A DNA stretch of 64,000 nucleotides. Origin: Leifsonia sp. Root1293. GTDB lineage: Bacteria; Actinomycetota; Actinomycetes; Actinomycetales; Microbacteriaceae. Location: positions 803,248 to 867,247 of the forward strand of contig NZ_LMEH01000002.1 in assembly GCF_001425325.1 (NCBI RefSeq), given 5' to 3'. This document shows positions 1 to 8,167 of this stretch, piece after piece (position 1 is the first letter of the stretch; each line of letters opens with the position of its first letter). The position numbers were made by a program, and so were the translations under genes. The notes under the pieces are model-generated. The model saw only the letters and a program-made list of their open reading frames with translations, was not told the origin of the DNA and searched no databases.

Positions 1-51
1 CTCATCTTCGTCATCCTGCAGCGTGCGGTGACGTCGAAGTGGCGGACCTAG
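1..51 (+). CDS. C-terminal end of an unidentified protein
   Basis: The first 51 bases read in frame as the last 16 residues of a protein (ending ...QRAVTSKWRT) before a TAG stop. The stretch LIFVILQRAV is hydrophobic and followed by basic residues, which would suit the last membrane helix of a transporter permease, but 16 residues are too few to name a family. It converges on the reductase-like gene 18 bp downstream. Confidence 0.4.
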   Translation, partial: LIFVILQRAVTSKWRT

Positions 52-69
52 CCCGACTGAACTCGTCGG

Positions 70-612
70 CTACCTCGGCTCGTACCGCAGCGCCATCGCG
101 CCCGAGCTGAAGTCCTGTCGACCGACGAGCTGGAGGTCGACGATCTCGGAGAGGCCGGCGAACAGGGTCGGGCCGTGGCCCACCAGGCGTGGATGCACCA
201 CGAACTCGTACTCGTCGATCAGGCCCAGGTCGGCCAGCGCGAGTGGCAGGGTAACGCCGCCGACGTACAGTCCCTTGCCGGGTTGCTGCTTGAGGCTCGT
301 GATGGCCTCGCGCAGGTCGCCGCGCACGAGCTCGGAGTTCCAGTCGAGGTCGGTCAGCGTGCTCGAGACGACGTACTTCTTCGCGGCGTCGATGGTCTCG
401 GCGAACGGATGCGTCCACTCCGGCATCCCGTCTGACAGGGGCAGGCGCCAGGCGGACTCCATCATCTCGTAGGTCACCCGCCCGAAGATGAGGGCATCGG
501 CGCGGGACAGGATCTCGGCGGAATGTCGATGCAGCTCCTCGTCGACGAGTCCCACGCGGTGGTCGACGCATCCGTCGAGAGTGACGTTGATGGAGTAGCG
601 AAGCGGGCGCAT
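70..612 (-). CDS. Dihydrofolate reductase family protein (RibD C-terminal-like)
   Basis: A 180-residue protein of the DHFR-like/RibD C-terminal family. It begins MRPLRYSINVTLDG and contains the family's LIFGRVTYEMME and KYVVSSTLTD stretches and a GLYVGGVTLPLALADLGLIDEY nucleotide-binding region. These proteins are presumed NAD(P)H-dependent reductases; the substrate is unknown. A longer open frame exists upstream, but it has low-complexity composition, while TACCCT sits 6 nt before the ATG with no ribosome binding site, suggesting a leaderless message. A second member of the same family lies at 57179-57772. Confidence 0.85.
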   Translation of the reverse strand: MRPLRYSINVTLDGCVDHRVGLVDEELHRHSAEILSRADALIFGRVTYEMMESAWRLPLSDGMPEWTHPFAETIDAAKKYVVSSTLTDLDWNSELVRGDLREAITSLKQQPGKGLYVGGVTLPLALADLGLIDEYEFVVHPRLVGHGPTLFAGLSEIVDLQLVGRQDFSSGAMALRYEPR

Positions 613-827
613 GGCATGAGGGTACCGAGGGAGCGGCCGCTGGCGCGAGCGCGGAATCGGGTTGCGTCGGCCCCACCCGTCGGCCGCATCGGCCAGACGC
701 ATCCGTCGATCAGCAGGCGTGGCAGCCTGTGTTCGAGCAGGTCCTCGAACTGGGGGAGTGGCGTCGGTTCCGGCCTCCCACTGAACGGGAACCGGGTGCC
801 CTAGCGTCGATGCCGGAAAGGGCATAT

Positions 828-1373
828 ATGACAGAGACGACACCGGAGGAAGCCGAGCACACCGGCACAGATCGGATCGACGGTGCCGCCCGGACGTACA
901 GCTTCGTGGTGCGACCGGAAACAGCCCGACGTCTGGCCACCGATCACCTCGTCTACACGACGACGCGCAAGCTGAGCATCTTCATCGGAGTCGCGATGGT
1001 GGCCGGAGTGCTTCTTTCTCTCGTGGGCGTCGCGATGATCAACTCCAGCGCCGGTCCGTCCATCATCGGCGGCATCCTGTTCGTGATCATCTTCGGAGCG
1101 GTCATCGTGCTGAACTGGCGATCAGTCGCCCGGCAGTGGGATGCGCTCAACCCTGTGGGCACTGAGTTGCAGACCGAGTTCTCCGACACCGAACTGCGCT
1201 CCCGCACCGCACTGGGCAGCGGCGAGGTGCTCTATTCCGCCCTCGACCAGGTCGTCGTCTTCCGCGGAACGGTGCTGCTGAGGCTCCGCGGAACGACCGC
1301 GTATTCGCTGTACCCCATCGAACTCTTCCCCGAGGACGAGCGACGCCGGCTCGCCGCATCCGTCACACCCTGA
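828..1373 (+). CDS. YcxB-like membrane protein
   Basis: A 181-residue protein with two adjacent membrane segments at roughly residues 45-95 (SIFIGVAMVAGVLLSLVGVA, then SIIGGILFVIIFGAVIVL). They are followed by a soluble C-terminal half with alternating hydrophobic residues (VLYSALDQVVVFRGTVLLRL), as in the YcxB-like C-terminal domain. The family has no known function. The ATG at 828 is chosen because GGAAAGG precedes it; the in-frame extension upstream looks noncoding. It diverges from the DHFR-like gene. Confidence 0.75.
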   Translation: MTETTPEEAEHTGTDRIDGAARTYSFVVRPETARRLATDHLVYTTTRKLSIFIGVAMVAGVLLSLVGVAMINSSAGPSIIGGILFVIIFGAVIVLNWRSVARQWDALNPVGTELQTEFSDTELRSRTALGSGEVLYSALDQVVVFRGTVLLRLRGTTAYSLYPIELFPEDERRRLAASVTP

Positions 1374-1431
1374 CCGGGGTGCGACAGCCGGACCTTCCCC
1401 ACCGAGCCCGCTGACGTGGGAATCTGTCTGC

Positions 1432-1974
1432 ATGGGTGATGCGAGTGAGCAAGGGGCAGGCGTCGCGGATGCCGCGCCTCGAGTGCGACTGGGGCGAGCC
1501 CTCTTCAACGCGTACAACACCGAGCACGCCGTGTACGGGATCGTTCTCGTCACGACGCTCGTGTCCGTGGGCTGGAAGTTCGACACCGATGGCGAGGTGC
1601 TGCTCTTCATCGTCGGCACCGTCTGGGTCTTCTGGCTGACGCACATCTACGCCGCCGTGGTCGCGAGCCGTCGCACCGCCGAAGGACGCGCGCAGCCGAT
1701 CGGGCGCGCCATCGGTGCGGCAGCCGGGCACTCGGTCGGGATGCTGCTGGCGATGCTGCTGCCATCCGTCGCCCTGGCGACAGCCACCTTCGGGTGGGTC
1801 GACGAATACGTCGCGTACTACATCGCGCTCTGGATCGGCGTTCTCACCCTCGCAGTGATCGGCTGGGTGAACTCGGAGCGCAACCACGGCACGTGGCGGA
1901 TGCGACTCGTCAGCACGCTCATCACCACGGCCTTCGGCCTGGCTGTCATCTGGCTGAGTTCGCTGGTGCACTGA
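1432..1974 (+). CDS. Integral membrane protein of unknown function
   Basis: A 180-residue hydrophobic protein with five probable membrane helices: about residues 36-52, 57-78, 98-118, 126-146 and 158-176. No enzymatic motif is visible and I do not recognise a named family. The start is the ATG at 1432; GAATCT lies 6 nt before it and could be a -10 box for a leaderless transcript, although GGGAA could instead be a weak ribosome binding site. It stands alone between the YcxB-like gene and a MarR regulator, so context does not suggest a job. Confidence 0.7.
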   Translation: MGDASEQGAGVADAAPRVRLGRALFNAYNTEHAVYGIVLVTTLVSVGWKFDTDGEVLLFIVGTVWVFWLTHIYAAVVASRRTAEGRAQPIGRAIGAAAGHSVGMLLAMLLPSVALATATFGWVDEYVAYYIALWIGVLTLAVIGWVNSERNHGTWRMRLVSTLITTAFGLAVIWLSSLVH

Positions 1975-2219
1975 GGGGTCTCCGAGGAATCAGGTCGCGA
2001 GTGCGGCTGCTGAGAACGGATCCTCTGCGGGTGGAAGCGCCGCTGCACTCACCGCAACTGCAGGCTCGGCGTCACGCAGCCGCTCGAAGTTCGGTTTCGG
2101 CGAGCGGTGGGATCAGGAACCCGGCCGAACGTCGGTCTGTTCTGGCCGCGAAGGCGACCGAGCGCCCGTGCGCGCGAGCGCGCCAGCGATCCGGTCGGGA
2201 TCTGCGAGAGAATCGGGCT

Positions 2220-2699
2220 ATGGCGACGGGTTCGGATGAGACACGAGGTGCCTCTGTGGCGCCATCCGCTCGCGGCGAGCGCCCGCCGTTCAGTCCCGTG
2301 ATCTCGTTGCTCACGGCATCCGCCGTCTGGGATGCAGAACTCGCGAAGCTGCTGCGCGACCTCGGTCTCACGACGCGAAAGTACGCGTTGCTCGCCCACA
2401 TCCACGCCATCCCGGGCATCTCGTTCAGCGAGCTCGCCCGCCATTCGCGCATCACCGTGCAGACAGTGCACACGGCGGTGCACGCGCTGTCGAACGACGG
2501 ACTGGTGACGGATGCCACCGCTCATGCCGGCTCGGCATCCGCTCTCCAGGCCACGGAACTGGGGGAGCAGGCGCTCGCCGAGGCGGAGCGCCGTCTGGCG
2601 ACCCTGGACTCGGCGTTCACCGCGGCGGCGCCGACCCTGAGCGAAGCGTTGCGCGGAATGCACGAGGAGCCGTTCGAGGCAAACCTTCAGGAACACTGA
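2220..2699 (+). CDS. MarR-family transcriptional regulator
   Basis: A 159-residue protein with a MarR-type winged helix. LRDLGLTTRKYALLAHIHAIPGISFSELARHSRIT resembles helices 2-4, followed by a recognition helix VQTVHTAVHALSNDGLV. The N-terminal 25 residues are disordered-looking. GAGAAT lies 6 nt before the ATG with no Shine-Dalgarno, so the transcript may be leaderless. Its stop codon lies inside a pair of inverted repeats (2683-2724) that probably form its operator and lie just before the downstream membrane-protein gene, its likely target. Confidence 0.8.
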   Translation: MATGSDETRGASVAPSARGERPPFSPVISLLTASAVWDAELAKLLRDLGLTTRKYALLAHIHAIPGISFSELARHSRITVQTVHTAVHALSNDGLVTDATAHAGSASALQATELGEQALAEAERRLATLDSAFTAAAPTLSEALRGMHEEPFEANLQEH

Positions 2700-2724
2700 A
2701 GCACCTTCAGGTAGGTTGAAGGTG
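2683..2724. promoter_or_regulatory. Tandem inverted repeats, probable MarR operator
   Basis: A perfect inverted repeat, CACCTTCA-7 nt-TGAAGGTG, lies at 2702-2724. Twenty bases upstream is a weaker copy with the same spacing (ACCTTCA-7 nt-TGAAG, 2683-2701). ACCTTCAGG is thus directly repeated exactly 20 bp apart, close to two helical turns. The pair straddles the stop of the MarR gene and precedes the DUF3817 gene, so binding would control that gene. The architecture is also compatible with a MerR-type site, but no MerR gene is nearby. Confidence 0.6.
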
Positions 2725-2766
2725 GCGCAGGATTCTGCGTCACCGATTCGCCACCTGGAGTCATCA

Positions 2767-3228
2767 GTGTTCCGCACACCCCGTTCCCTGTTCCGCACTC
2801 TCGCGATCGCCGAGGCGATCTCGTGGACCCTGCTTCTCACCGGCCTCCTGCTGCGAGCCACCACGGACTGGGCGCTCGGCGTGACGATCGGCGGCGGAAT
2901 CCACGGCTTCGTCTTCCTCTCCTATGGCGCCACTGCAGTGCTGGTGGCGAAGAACCAGCGCTGGACGGCCTGGCCGACCATCGTCGCCATCGTGAGCACC
3001 CTCATCCCCTACGCGACCGTGCCCGTGGAGATCTGGCTGCAGCGCAGCGGACGCCTGCAGGGCGCGTGGCGGCTCGAGGCGGGCGCCGACCCGCGCGACG
3101 CCGCCTGGCACGACCGCTTCATGCGCACGCTGCTGCGTCGCCCGTGGGTGCTGGCGGTGCTGGTGGCGGTTCTGGTCGCCGCGATCTTCACCGTGCTGCT
3201 GATCGCGGGTCCTCCCGGCGGGCGCTGA
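2767..3228 (+). CDS. DUF3817 domain integral membrane protein
   Basis: A 153-residue membrane protein. The N-terminal part (FRTLAIAEAISWTLLLTGLL, then GGGIHGFVFLSYGATAVLV and WPTIVAIVSTLIPYATVPVE) matches the three-helix pattern of DUF3817 proteins, with the conserved AEAxSW and IHG motifs. A further helix at about 125-148 follows a charged loop. The GTG at 2767 is chosen because CTGGAG precedes it by 6 nt. The gene follows the MarR gene by 67 bp with a probable operator between them, so it is likely MarR-controlled. Its function is unknown. Confidence 0.8.
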   Translation: MFRTPRSLFRTLAIAEAISWTLLLTGLLLRATTDWALGVTIGGGIHGFVFLSYGATAVLVAKNQRWTAWPTIVAIVSTLIPYATVPVEIWLQRSGRLQGAWRLEAGADPRDAAWHDRFMRTLLRRPWVLAVLVAVLVAAIFTVLLIAGPPGGR

Positions 3229-3327
3229 GTCAGGAGTCGAGTCGCGTCATCCGGGGTGATGTGCTCCGAACCGCGCGTAGCGTGAGTGGTGACGCGCGCG
3301 CGTGCGCGAACCCACAGGAGGAACAGC

Positions 3328-3738
3328 ATGGCGGACTGGAATGACGAGATCATCGAGGAGTTCCGTCGCACCGGCGGTACCGTCGAACGGGCCGGATTCG
3401 GCCGCGACCTGGTGCTGCTGCACCACATCGGTGCGCAGAGCGGCGAAGAGCGCGTCAGCCCCGTGCGGGCGATTCGAACGGATGCCGGCTGGCTCGTCGC
3501 AGCATCGAAGGGTGGGGCGCCCGACAACCCGGCATGGTTCCACAACCTGCTCGCGCATCCCGACATCGAGATCGAGACCCCGGATGACGGCACCGTCGCC
3601 GTGCATGCCGAACGCCTGACCGGCGCAGCCCGCGACGAGGGCTGGGCGCAGTTCACGTCGCTTCCGGGCAGCAGCTTCGCGTCGTACGAGGCGAAGACCA
3701 GCCGGGTGATTCCGGTGCTGGAGTTGAGGCGGCGCTGA
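3328..3738 (+). CDS. Deazaflavin-dependent nitroreductase family protein
   Basis: A 136-residue protein of the split beta-barrel family that binds F420 in actinobacteria (Ddn-like). Diagnostic parts are LVLLHHIGAQSGEERVSPV near residues 28-46, GGAPDNPAWFHNLLAHPDIEIE at about 62-83 and the terminal SFASYEAKTSRVIPVLEL. The ATG at 3328 follows AGGAGG by 6 nt. Members reduce quinones or nitroaromatics, but the substrate cannot be read from sequence. The gene is isolated and followed by a repeat array. Confidence 0.85.
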   Translation: MADWNDEIIEEFRRTGGTVERAGFGRDLVLLHHIGAQSGEERVSPVRAIRTDAGWLVAASKGGAPDNPAWFHNLLAHPDIEIETPDDGTVAVHAERLTGAARDEGWAQFTSLPGSSFASYEAKTSRVIPVLELRRR

Positions 3739-3762
3739 GTTCTAGTGCGGGTGGGTCGGAGT

Positions 3763-3924
3763 GGTCTCGATACGCCGGCTCGCTCCGCTCGCGGGCTACT
3801 CGACCAGCGGGGGCGGCTCGCTTCGCTCGCGGGCTACTCGACCGGCGAGGGCGGCTCGCTTCGCTCGCGGGCTACTCGACCGGCGGGGGCGGCTCGCTTC
3901 GCTCGCGGGCTACTCGACCAGCGG
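3763..3924 (+). repeat. Intergenic repeat family R1, four 38-bp units
   Basis: Begins with GGTCTCGATACG and contains four tandem units built on GCTCGCTTCGCTCGCGGGCT followed by ACTCGACC(A/G)GCG. The CTACT of successive units starts at 3796, 3834, 3872 and 3910, an exact 38-bp period. Each unit contains an imperfect self-complementary core (GCTCGC-TTC-GCTCGC). The array starts 24 bp after the stop of the preceding gene. It is one of about nine copies in the window, all in 3'-flanking DNA. Confidence 0.9.
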
Positions 3925-3958
3925 CGGGGGGCCGATGCTTCGAGTGCGCTGGGAAAGC

Positions 3959-3998
3959 TATCGTTCGTGTAGGTCGCGATATATCGTTAGGTATCGTT
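3959..3998. promoter_or_regulatory. Probable PadR operator and promoter region
   Basis: A perfect 10-bp palindrome, CGATATATCG (3977-3986), is flanked by three copies of TATCGTT (3959-3965, 3982-3988 and 3992-3998) directly upstream of the PadR gene. This AT-rich patch stands out in very GC-rich DNA. Autoregulation of PadR proteins through palindromes in their own promoters is common in the family; here it is inferred from position only. Confidence 0.55.
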
Positions 3999-4021
3999 CA
4001 CGACTCACGGAGGAGAACATC

Positions 4022-4573
4022 ATGGGCAGTTCATTCCCGACCGGTGGCTTTGCAGCCGGCCTCAACGCTGAGACCATCTGGCAGAAGATGGAGGAGCTCC
4101 GTTCCACGTTCGACAAGCGCACAGGCTCCCGCGCCGGTCGAGGCGACGTGCGCGCCGCGGTGCTCTCTCTGCTCGCCGAGAAGCCGATGCACGGCTACCA
4201 GATCATCCGCGAGATCGAGGAGCGCAGCGGCGGCAGCTGGAAGCCCAGCGCCGGATCCGTCTACCCGACGCTCCAGCTCCTCGCCGACGAGGCGCTCATC
4301 ACCTCCGAGGAGTCCAACGGTCGCAAGACGTACGCGCTGACCGAGGCCGGTCGCGTCGAGGCCGAGAGCGCCAGCGGATCGTCGCCGTGGGCCGCCAGCA
4401 CCGAGTCCTCCGACGACGCAGCGGGCTTCTCGGCACTGCCCAAGGTGGGCGTCAAGCTCGCCCGCGTGGCCGCACAGGTGAACACCGAGGGTTCCAAGGA
4501 GCAGATCAAGGAAGCCGTCGCCGTGCTCGAGGACGCCCGTCGCCGGCTCCACCTGATCCTCGCCCAGGACTGA
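4022..4573 (+). CDS. PadR-family transcriptional regulator
   Basis: A 183-residue regulator with a PadR winged helix at about residues 42-115: DVRAAVLSLLAEKPMHGYQI, then GGSWKPSAGSVYPTLQLLAD and a wing with GRKTYALTEAG. The C-terminal third (about 120-183) is mostly helical and may mediate dimerisation; it is longer than in minimal PadR proteins. The ATG at 4022 follows GGAGGAG. The stop is only 5 nt before the kinase-like gene, so the two are probably cotranscribed. Confidence 0.9.
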   Translation: MGSSFPTGGFAAGLNAETIWQKMEELRSTFDKRTGSRAGRGDVRAAVLSLLAEKPMHGYQIIREIEERSGGSWKPSAGSVYPTLQLLADEALITSEESNGRKTYALTEAGRVEAESASGSSPWAASTESSDDAAGFSALPKVGVKLARVAAQVNTEGSKEQIKEAVAVLEDARRRLHLILAQD

Positions 4574-4578
4574 CGGGG

Positions 4579-6300
4579 GTGCCAACGGCTCATCCGGGCC
4601 GGGACGCATCGACAGCGGGCGCGGGCAATACCCGCGCCCGTTACCGTCGCATCCTCCGCTTCGCCGGGTGGAACCTTGCGGTCACCTGGTGGTACGAACT
4701 CCTCCTGCCGCGCATCGGCCTCGCCAAGCTCGCCGAGCGATCCCGGTCGCGACGGATGCAGCGGTTCGCGCAGCGCTTCCATGTTCTCGCCGTCGACCTC
4801 GGCGGGCTCATGATCAAGGTGGGCCAGTTCATGTCCTCTCGCCTCGATGTGCTGCCGCCCGAGATCACGCGGGAGCTCGAGGGCTTGCAGGACGAAGTGC
4901 CGCCGGTGCCGTTCGAGTACATCCGCGCGCTCGCCGAGGCCGAACTCGGCATGCCACTCGAGCGGGCGTTCGCCTCGATCGACGAGACGCCCGTCGCGGC
5001 GGCATCCCTCGGCCAGGCTCATCGAGCCAGGCTCTCGCCGCTCGACGCTGAAGACACGGGTCTCGACTTCGTGGTGGTCAAGGTGCAGCGGCCGGGCATC
5101 GAGGCGATCGTCGAGACCGACCTGGCGGCCCTCCGCAAGGTGGGCGGCTGGCTCAGCCACGTGCGACTCGTCTCGAGCCGGGTCGACGCACCGGCGCTCG
5201 TCGAGGAGTTCGCCGAGACGAGCCTGCAGGAGATCGAGTACCTGCACGAGGCCGCCAGCTCCGTGCGCTTCGCCGAGACCTTCGCCGACGACCCGCGCGT
5301 GAGCGTGCCCACCGTCGTGTGGGAGCGCACCACGCGCCGCGTGCTCACGCTCGAAGACGTCACTGCGATCAAGATCACGGATGCCGATGCCCTGCGTGCG
5401 GCCGGCATCGACCCGACGCACGTGGCCCCGGTCTTCGCGGCCGTCATGTTCGACCAGCTGTTCGGCAACGGCTTCTTCCACGCGGACCCGCATCCGGGGA
5501 ACATCTTCGTGACGCCTCTGGCTGGAACCGGCGAGACCGGGGAACCCGCCTGGAAGCTCACGTTCATCGACTTCGGGATGATGGGCGAGGTTCCCGGCGG
5601 AACGCGCAGGGGCCTGCGGAAGCTGCTCATCGCCGCTGCCTCGCGCGACGGCAAGGGCCTGGTCGACGCCATCCAAGACCTCGGTGTTCTGCTGCCCTCG
5701 GCCGAGACCTCGGAGCTCGAACGCGCCATGACGCAGCTCTTCGCGCGCTTCGGGGGGATGGGCTTCGCCGAGCTGCGCGAGGTCGACCCTCGGGAGTTCC
5801 GGGACTTCGCCGTGCAGTTCGCCGACGTGGTGCGGTCGCTGCCGTTCCAGCTGCCGGAGAACTTCCTGCTCATCATTCGCGCGATGTCCCTCACCTCGGG
5901 TGTGTGCAGTGCCCTGGACTCCGAGTTCAACCTCTGGGACTCCATCGAGCCGTACGCCGCACAGCTGATCCGCGACGAGCGCGGGAATGTGGTGCAGGAC
6001 GTCGCGCGACAGGCGCTCGAGATCGCCGGCATCGCGGTCGGTCTCCCCAAGCGACTGGATTCCCTCGTCAGCAGCTTCGACGACGGCACCGTCGCCGTGA
6101 CGAGTCCGGCGCTCGAGAAGCGCGTGGCCAAGCTCGAGCGCACGGCGCGTCGAGTGGTCTCTGCGGTGCTGTTCGGCGGCCTGCTCATTGCCGGTGCCGT
6201 GGTGCGGGCGGACGATGTGGTGTTCGGGACCGTGCTGATGGTCGTGTCGGTCGTTCCGTTGCTGCACGCGGTGTTCTCGGGGCGCGGGGTTCGGGGATGA
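4579..6300 (+). CDS. UbiB/ABC1 (AarF) family atypical kinase
   Basis: A 573-residue member of the UbiB/ABC1/ADCK protein-kinase-like family. Visible hallmarks are the KxGQ motif (K80-V-G-Q83 in LMIKVGQFMSSRLD), the alanine-rich nucleotide loop AAASLGQ at 140-146, the VVVKVQRPG lysine near 168, a catalytic-loop DPHPGNIF and the metal-binding FIDFGMMGEV. Two hydrophobic helices end the protein (AVLFGGLLIAGAVV and DVVFGTVLMVVSVVPLLHAVF), probably anchoring it in the membrane. UbiB relatives support isoprenoid quinone or lipid metabolism; a specific role cannot be inferred. GTG 4579 is the only reasonable start right after the PadR stop. Confidence 0.88.
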   Translation: MPTAHPGRDASTAGAGNTRARYRRILRFAGWNLAVTWWYELLLPRIGLAKLAERSRSRRMQRFAQRFHVLAVDLGGLMIKVGQFMSSRLDVLPPEITRELEGLQDEVPPVPFEYIRALAEAELGMPLERAFASIDETPVAAASLGQAHRARLSPLDAEDTGLDFVVVKVQRPGIEAIVETDLAALRKVGGWLSHVRLVSSRVDAPALVEEFAETSLQEIEYLHEAASSVRFAETFADDPRVSVPTVVWERTTRRVLTLEDVTAIKITDADALRAAGIDPTHVAPVFAAVMFDQLFGNGFFHADPHPGNIFVTPLAGTGETGEPAWKLTFIDFGMMGEVPGGTRRGLRKLLIAAASRDGKGLVDAIQDLGVLLPSAETSELERAMTQLFARFGGMGFAELREVDPREFRDFAVQFADVVRSLPFQLPENFLLIIRAMSLTSGVCSALDSEFNLWDSIEPYAAQLIRDERGNVVQDVARQALEIAGIAVGLPKRLDSLVSSFDDGTVAVTSPALEKRVAKLERTARRVVSAVLFGGLLIAGAVVRADDVVFGTVLMVVSVVPLLHAVFSGRGVRG

Positions 6301-6327
6301 TGGGCGCTTGGAGGGTTCGCTGAGGGT

Positions 6328-6373
6328 GGTCTCGATACGCGGCCGACTCCGTCGGGCGCTACTCGACCAGCGG
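6328..6373 (+). repeat. R1 intergenic repeat, single copy
   Basis: One R1 copy running from GGTCTCGATACGC to ACTCGACCAGCGG between two convergent genes. A degraded extension (TCGATCAGCGGCGGG, 6397-6411) overlaps the 3' end of the WYL gene and provides its TGA stop. Confidence 0.85.
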
Positions 6374-6400
6374 AGGGCGCCGGCGCTGGCGGCAAATCGA

Positions 6401-7396
6401 TCAGCGGCGGGTGGTCGCTGACGCGTAGCGGGACGCCTGCTCCGCGAACGCTGCGGTGAGCTCCGGTGGTCCGACCACCTCCATGGCGGCCTCGAAGCGG
6501 CCGAACGATGCCGCGAGCGCACCCCACGACCACGAGCCCAGTTCGAGGCTGCAGCGATTCGGCCCGAGCGCTTCCACCGTGCCGTCGCCCGCGAAGGGCA
6601 GCACCGCTGACGCAGGCAGGTCGAGGAGGACCGTGCCGCGGCACGGCCAGGAGTCGGCGGCATCCGACCCTCTGAAACGTGCCGATACGAAGCTGCGAAC
6701 GCTTCCTCCGGGGACCTCGCGCGGATCGAACCGCGGGCCGTTCGGCGTGCGAGGCGTGATGCGGTCGGCGCGGAAGATGCGCCATTCGTCATGCTCGAGG
6801 TCCCAGCCGAGCAGATACCAGCGTCCGTCGGATGCGACGACGCCATGCGGCTCCACCCTGCGGGGCGCAGTGGGCGACTCGTCGTCCAGCCCCGATCCGC
6901 GAGCCGCGTAGTCGAAGCGCAGCACCTCGCGAGCGCGCACGGCCGCAGACAGCGCCACCAGGACATCCGGCGAGACCGGGGAGGGAGCAGAGGTGCCCGC
7001 TCGGCGAAGGGTGGTGAAGCTGATGGCATCGAGGCGATGGCGAAGCCTGGATGGCATCACCTGCCGCACCGTCGTGAGCGCGCGCAGGGCCGCCTCCTCG
7101 ATGCCGGCGTTCGACTCGGTCGCGGCTCTCAGCGCCACCGTCACGGCGATGGCCTGCTCGTCGTCGAAGAGCAGCGGCGGCAGATCGCTGCCAGCATCGA
7201 GCCTGTAGCCGCCATCGGGGCCCATCGTGGCGCGGATGTTGTAACCCAGCTCACGCAGGCGATCCACGTCGCGGCGCACCGTGCGGTGGCTGACTTCCAG
7301 ACGGTCGGCGAGCACGCTACCGGGCCAGTCCCGCCGAGTCTGCAGGAGCGAGAGCAGCCGGAGCAGGCGTGCTGTCGTGGAGGCCGGTGTGGTCAT
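6401..7396 (-). CDS. HTH-WYL transcriptional regulator (YafY-like)
   Basis: A 331-residue regulator. An N-terminal HTH (residues 5-55, RLLRLLSLLQTRRDWPGSVL then LEVSHRTVRRDVDRLRELGY) is followed by the GYRLDAG wing typical of this family. A WYL domain follows at about 135-220 (VLRFDYAARGSG..., WYLLGWDLEHDEWRIFRADRI, where WYL is literal) with a C-terminal extension. WYL domains sense ligands, sometimes nucleic acids. It is divergent from the VOC gene by 104 bp, so that gene is the likely target. TACTCT lies 6 nt before the ATG, suggesting a leaderless transcript. Its last codons fall in a degenerate R1 repeat. Confidence 0.9.
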   Translation of the reverse strand: MTTPASTTARLLRLLSLLQTRRDWPGSVLADRLEVSHRTVRRDVDRLRELGYNIRATMGPDGGYRLDAGSDLPPLLFDDEQAIAVTVALRAATESNAGIEEAALRALTTVRQVMPSRLRHRLDAISFTTLRRAGTSAPSPVSPDVLVALSAAVRAREVLRFDYAARGSGLDDESPTAPRRVEPHGVVASDGRWYLLGWDLEHDEWRIFRADRITPRTPNGPRFDPREVPGGSVRSFVSARFRGSDAADSWPCRGTVLLDLPASAVLPFAGDGTVEALGPNRCSLELGSWSWGALAASFGRFEAAMEVVGPPELTAAFAEQASRYASATTRR

Positions 7397-7500
7397 TGCT
7401 CAAGAGTACTTCTGGTCTAGGACCGAAGCTGTCCTAGACGGATGGAACAGTCAGAGCCGTTCCGGAAAGCCCGGAACGACATTCGCATCCAGGAGCAGAC

Positions 7501-7926
7501 ATGACCGTCATCACCACCCCTCACCTCAACTTCCGCGGCGACGCTCGGGCAGCGCTCGAGTTCTACCACTCCGTCTTCGGCGGCCAGCTGATCGCCCTGA
7601 CCAACGAGGACACCTACAGCGTCGAGATTCCGGAGGAGGCGCAGCAGATCAAGTTCGGTCAGGTGCTCGGTGACACCGGCTTCCAGGTCATGGCCTATGA
7701 CGTGCCGTCGAGCGTCGACTACGACCAGGGCGAGAAGTCGCTGTTCGTCTCGGTGCGGTCTGATTCGGTCGAGGAGATCACCGAGCTCTGGGGTCGGCTG
7801 GCACAGGGCTCGACCGTCATCGCCGACCTGGCGCCGTCGCAGTTCTCTCCGGCCTACGGGATGCTGAAGGACGCCTTCGGCGTGGTCTGGGTGCTCGACG
7901 TCGCGGTGGCGTACGAGGGGGCGTAG
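7501..7926 (+). CDS. VOC family protein (PhnB-like)
   Basis: A 141-residue glyoxalase/bleomycin-resistance fold protein. It begins TPHLNFRGDARAALEFYHSVFGG, the PhnB-like signature, and ends with YGMLKDAFGVVWVLDVAV, where the metal-site glutamate of true glyoxalases is not obvious. It follows CAGGAGCAGAC, a good ribosome binding site. The divergent WYL regulator next door is frequently paired with such genes, and the two probably form a regulator-target unit. The substrate is unknown. Confidence 0.85.
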   Translation: MTVITTPHLNFRGDARAALEFYHSVFGGQLIALTNEDTYSVEIPEEAQQIKFGQVLGDTGFQVMAYDVPSSVDYDQGEKSLFVSVRSDSVEEITELWGRLAQGSTVIADLAPSQFSPAYGMLKDAFGVVWVLDVAVAYEGA

Positions 7927-7974
7927 GCGTAGGCGCAAGCGAGGCGGCGGGGTCGGCGGCGGCGCTGGGTGGGT

Positions 7975-8058
7975 GGTCTCGATACGCGTCCGGCTTCGTC
8001 GGGCGCTACTCGACCAGCGGTGTGGGGTCGACTTCGTCGGGCGCTACTCGACCAGCGG
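7975..8058 (+). repeat. R1 intergenic repeat, two units
   Basis: Two adjacent R1 units, the first starting GGTCTCGATACGCG and both ending GGGCGCTACTCGACCAGCGG, with a TCGACTTCGTC core in place of the usual TCGCTTCGCTC. It starts about 50 bp after the VOC gene stop. Confidence 0.85.
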
Positions 8059-8167
8059 GGTGGGATGGGGTCGGACCGCATCCGTCAACCCCGTGCCGTG
8101 CAGTGCTGCCGCCGCCTACGCTGCACGGTACGGGTCCCGCATCCGGGGCCGGCATGAGGAGGTCTCC

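Noticed and set aside
3763..3924. Regularly spaced repeats that might be a CRISPR array
   Set aside because: The 38-bp units are contiguous and nearly identical throughout, without unique spacers, and no cas genes are nearby; the same sequence occurs elsewhere singly.
4261..7029. A 922-codon open frame on the minus strand
   Set aside because: It lies opposite the PadR and UbiB-family genes and continues into another frame of the WYL gene, all well supported; the predicted protein is Arg/Ala/His-rich low complexity, the usual antisense artefact of high-GC DNA.
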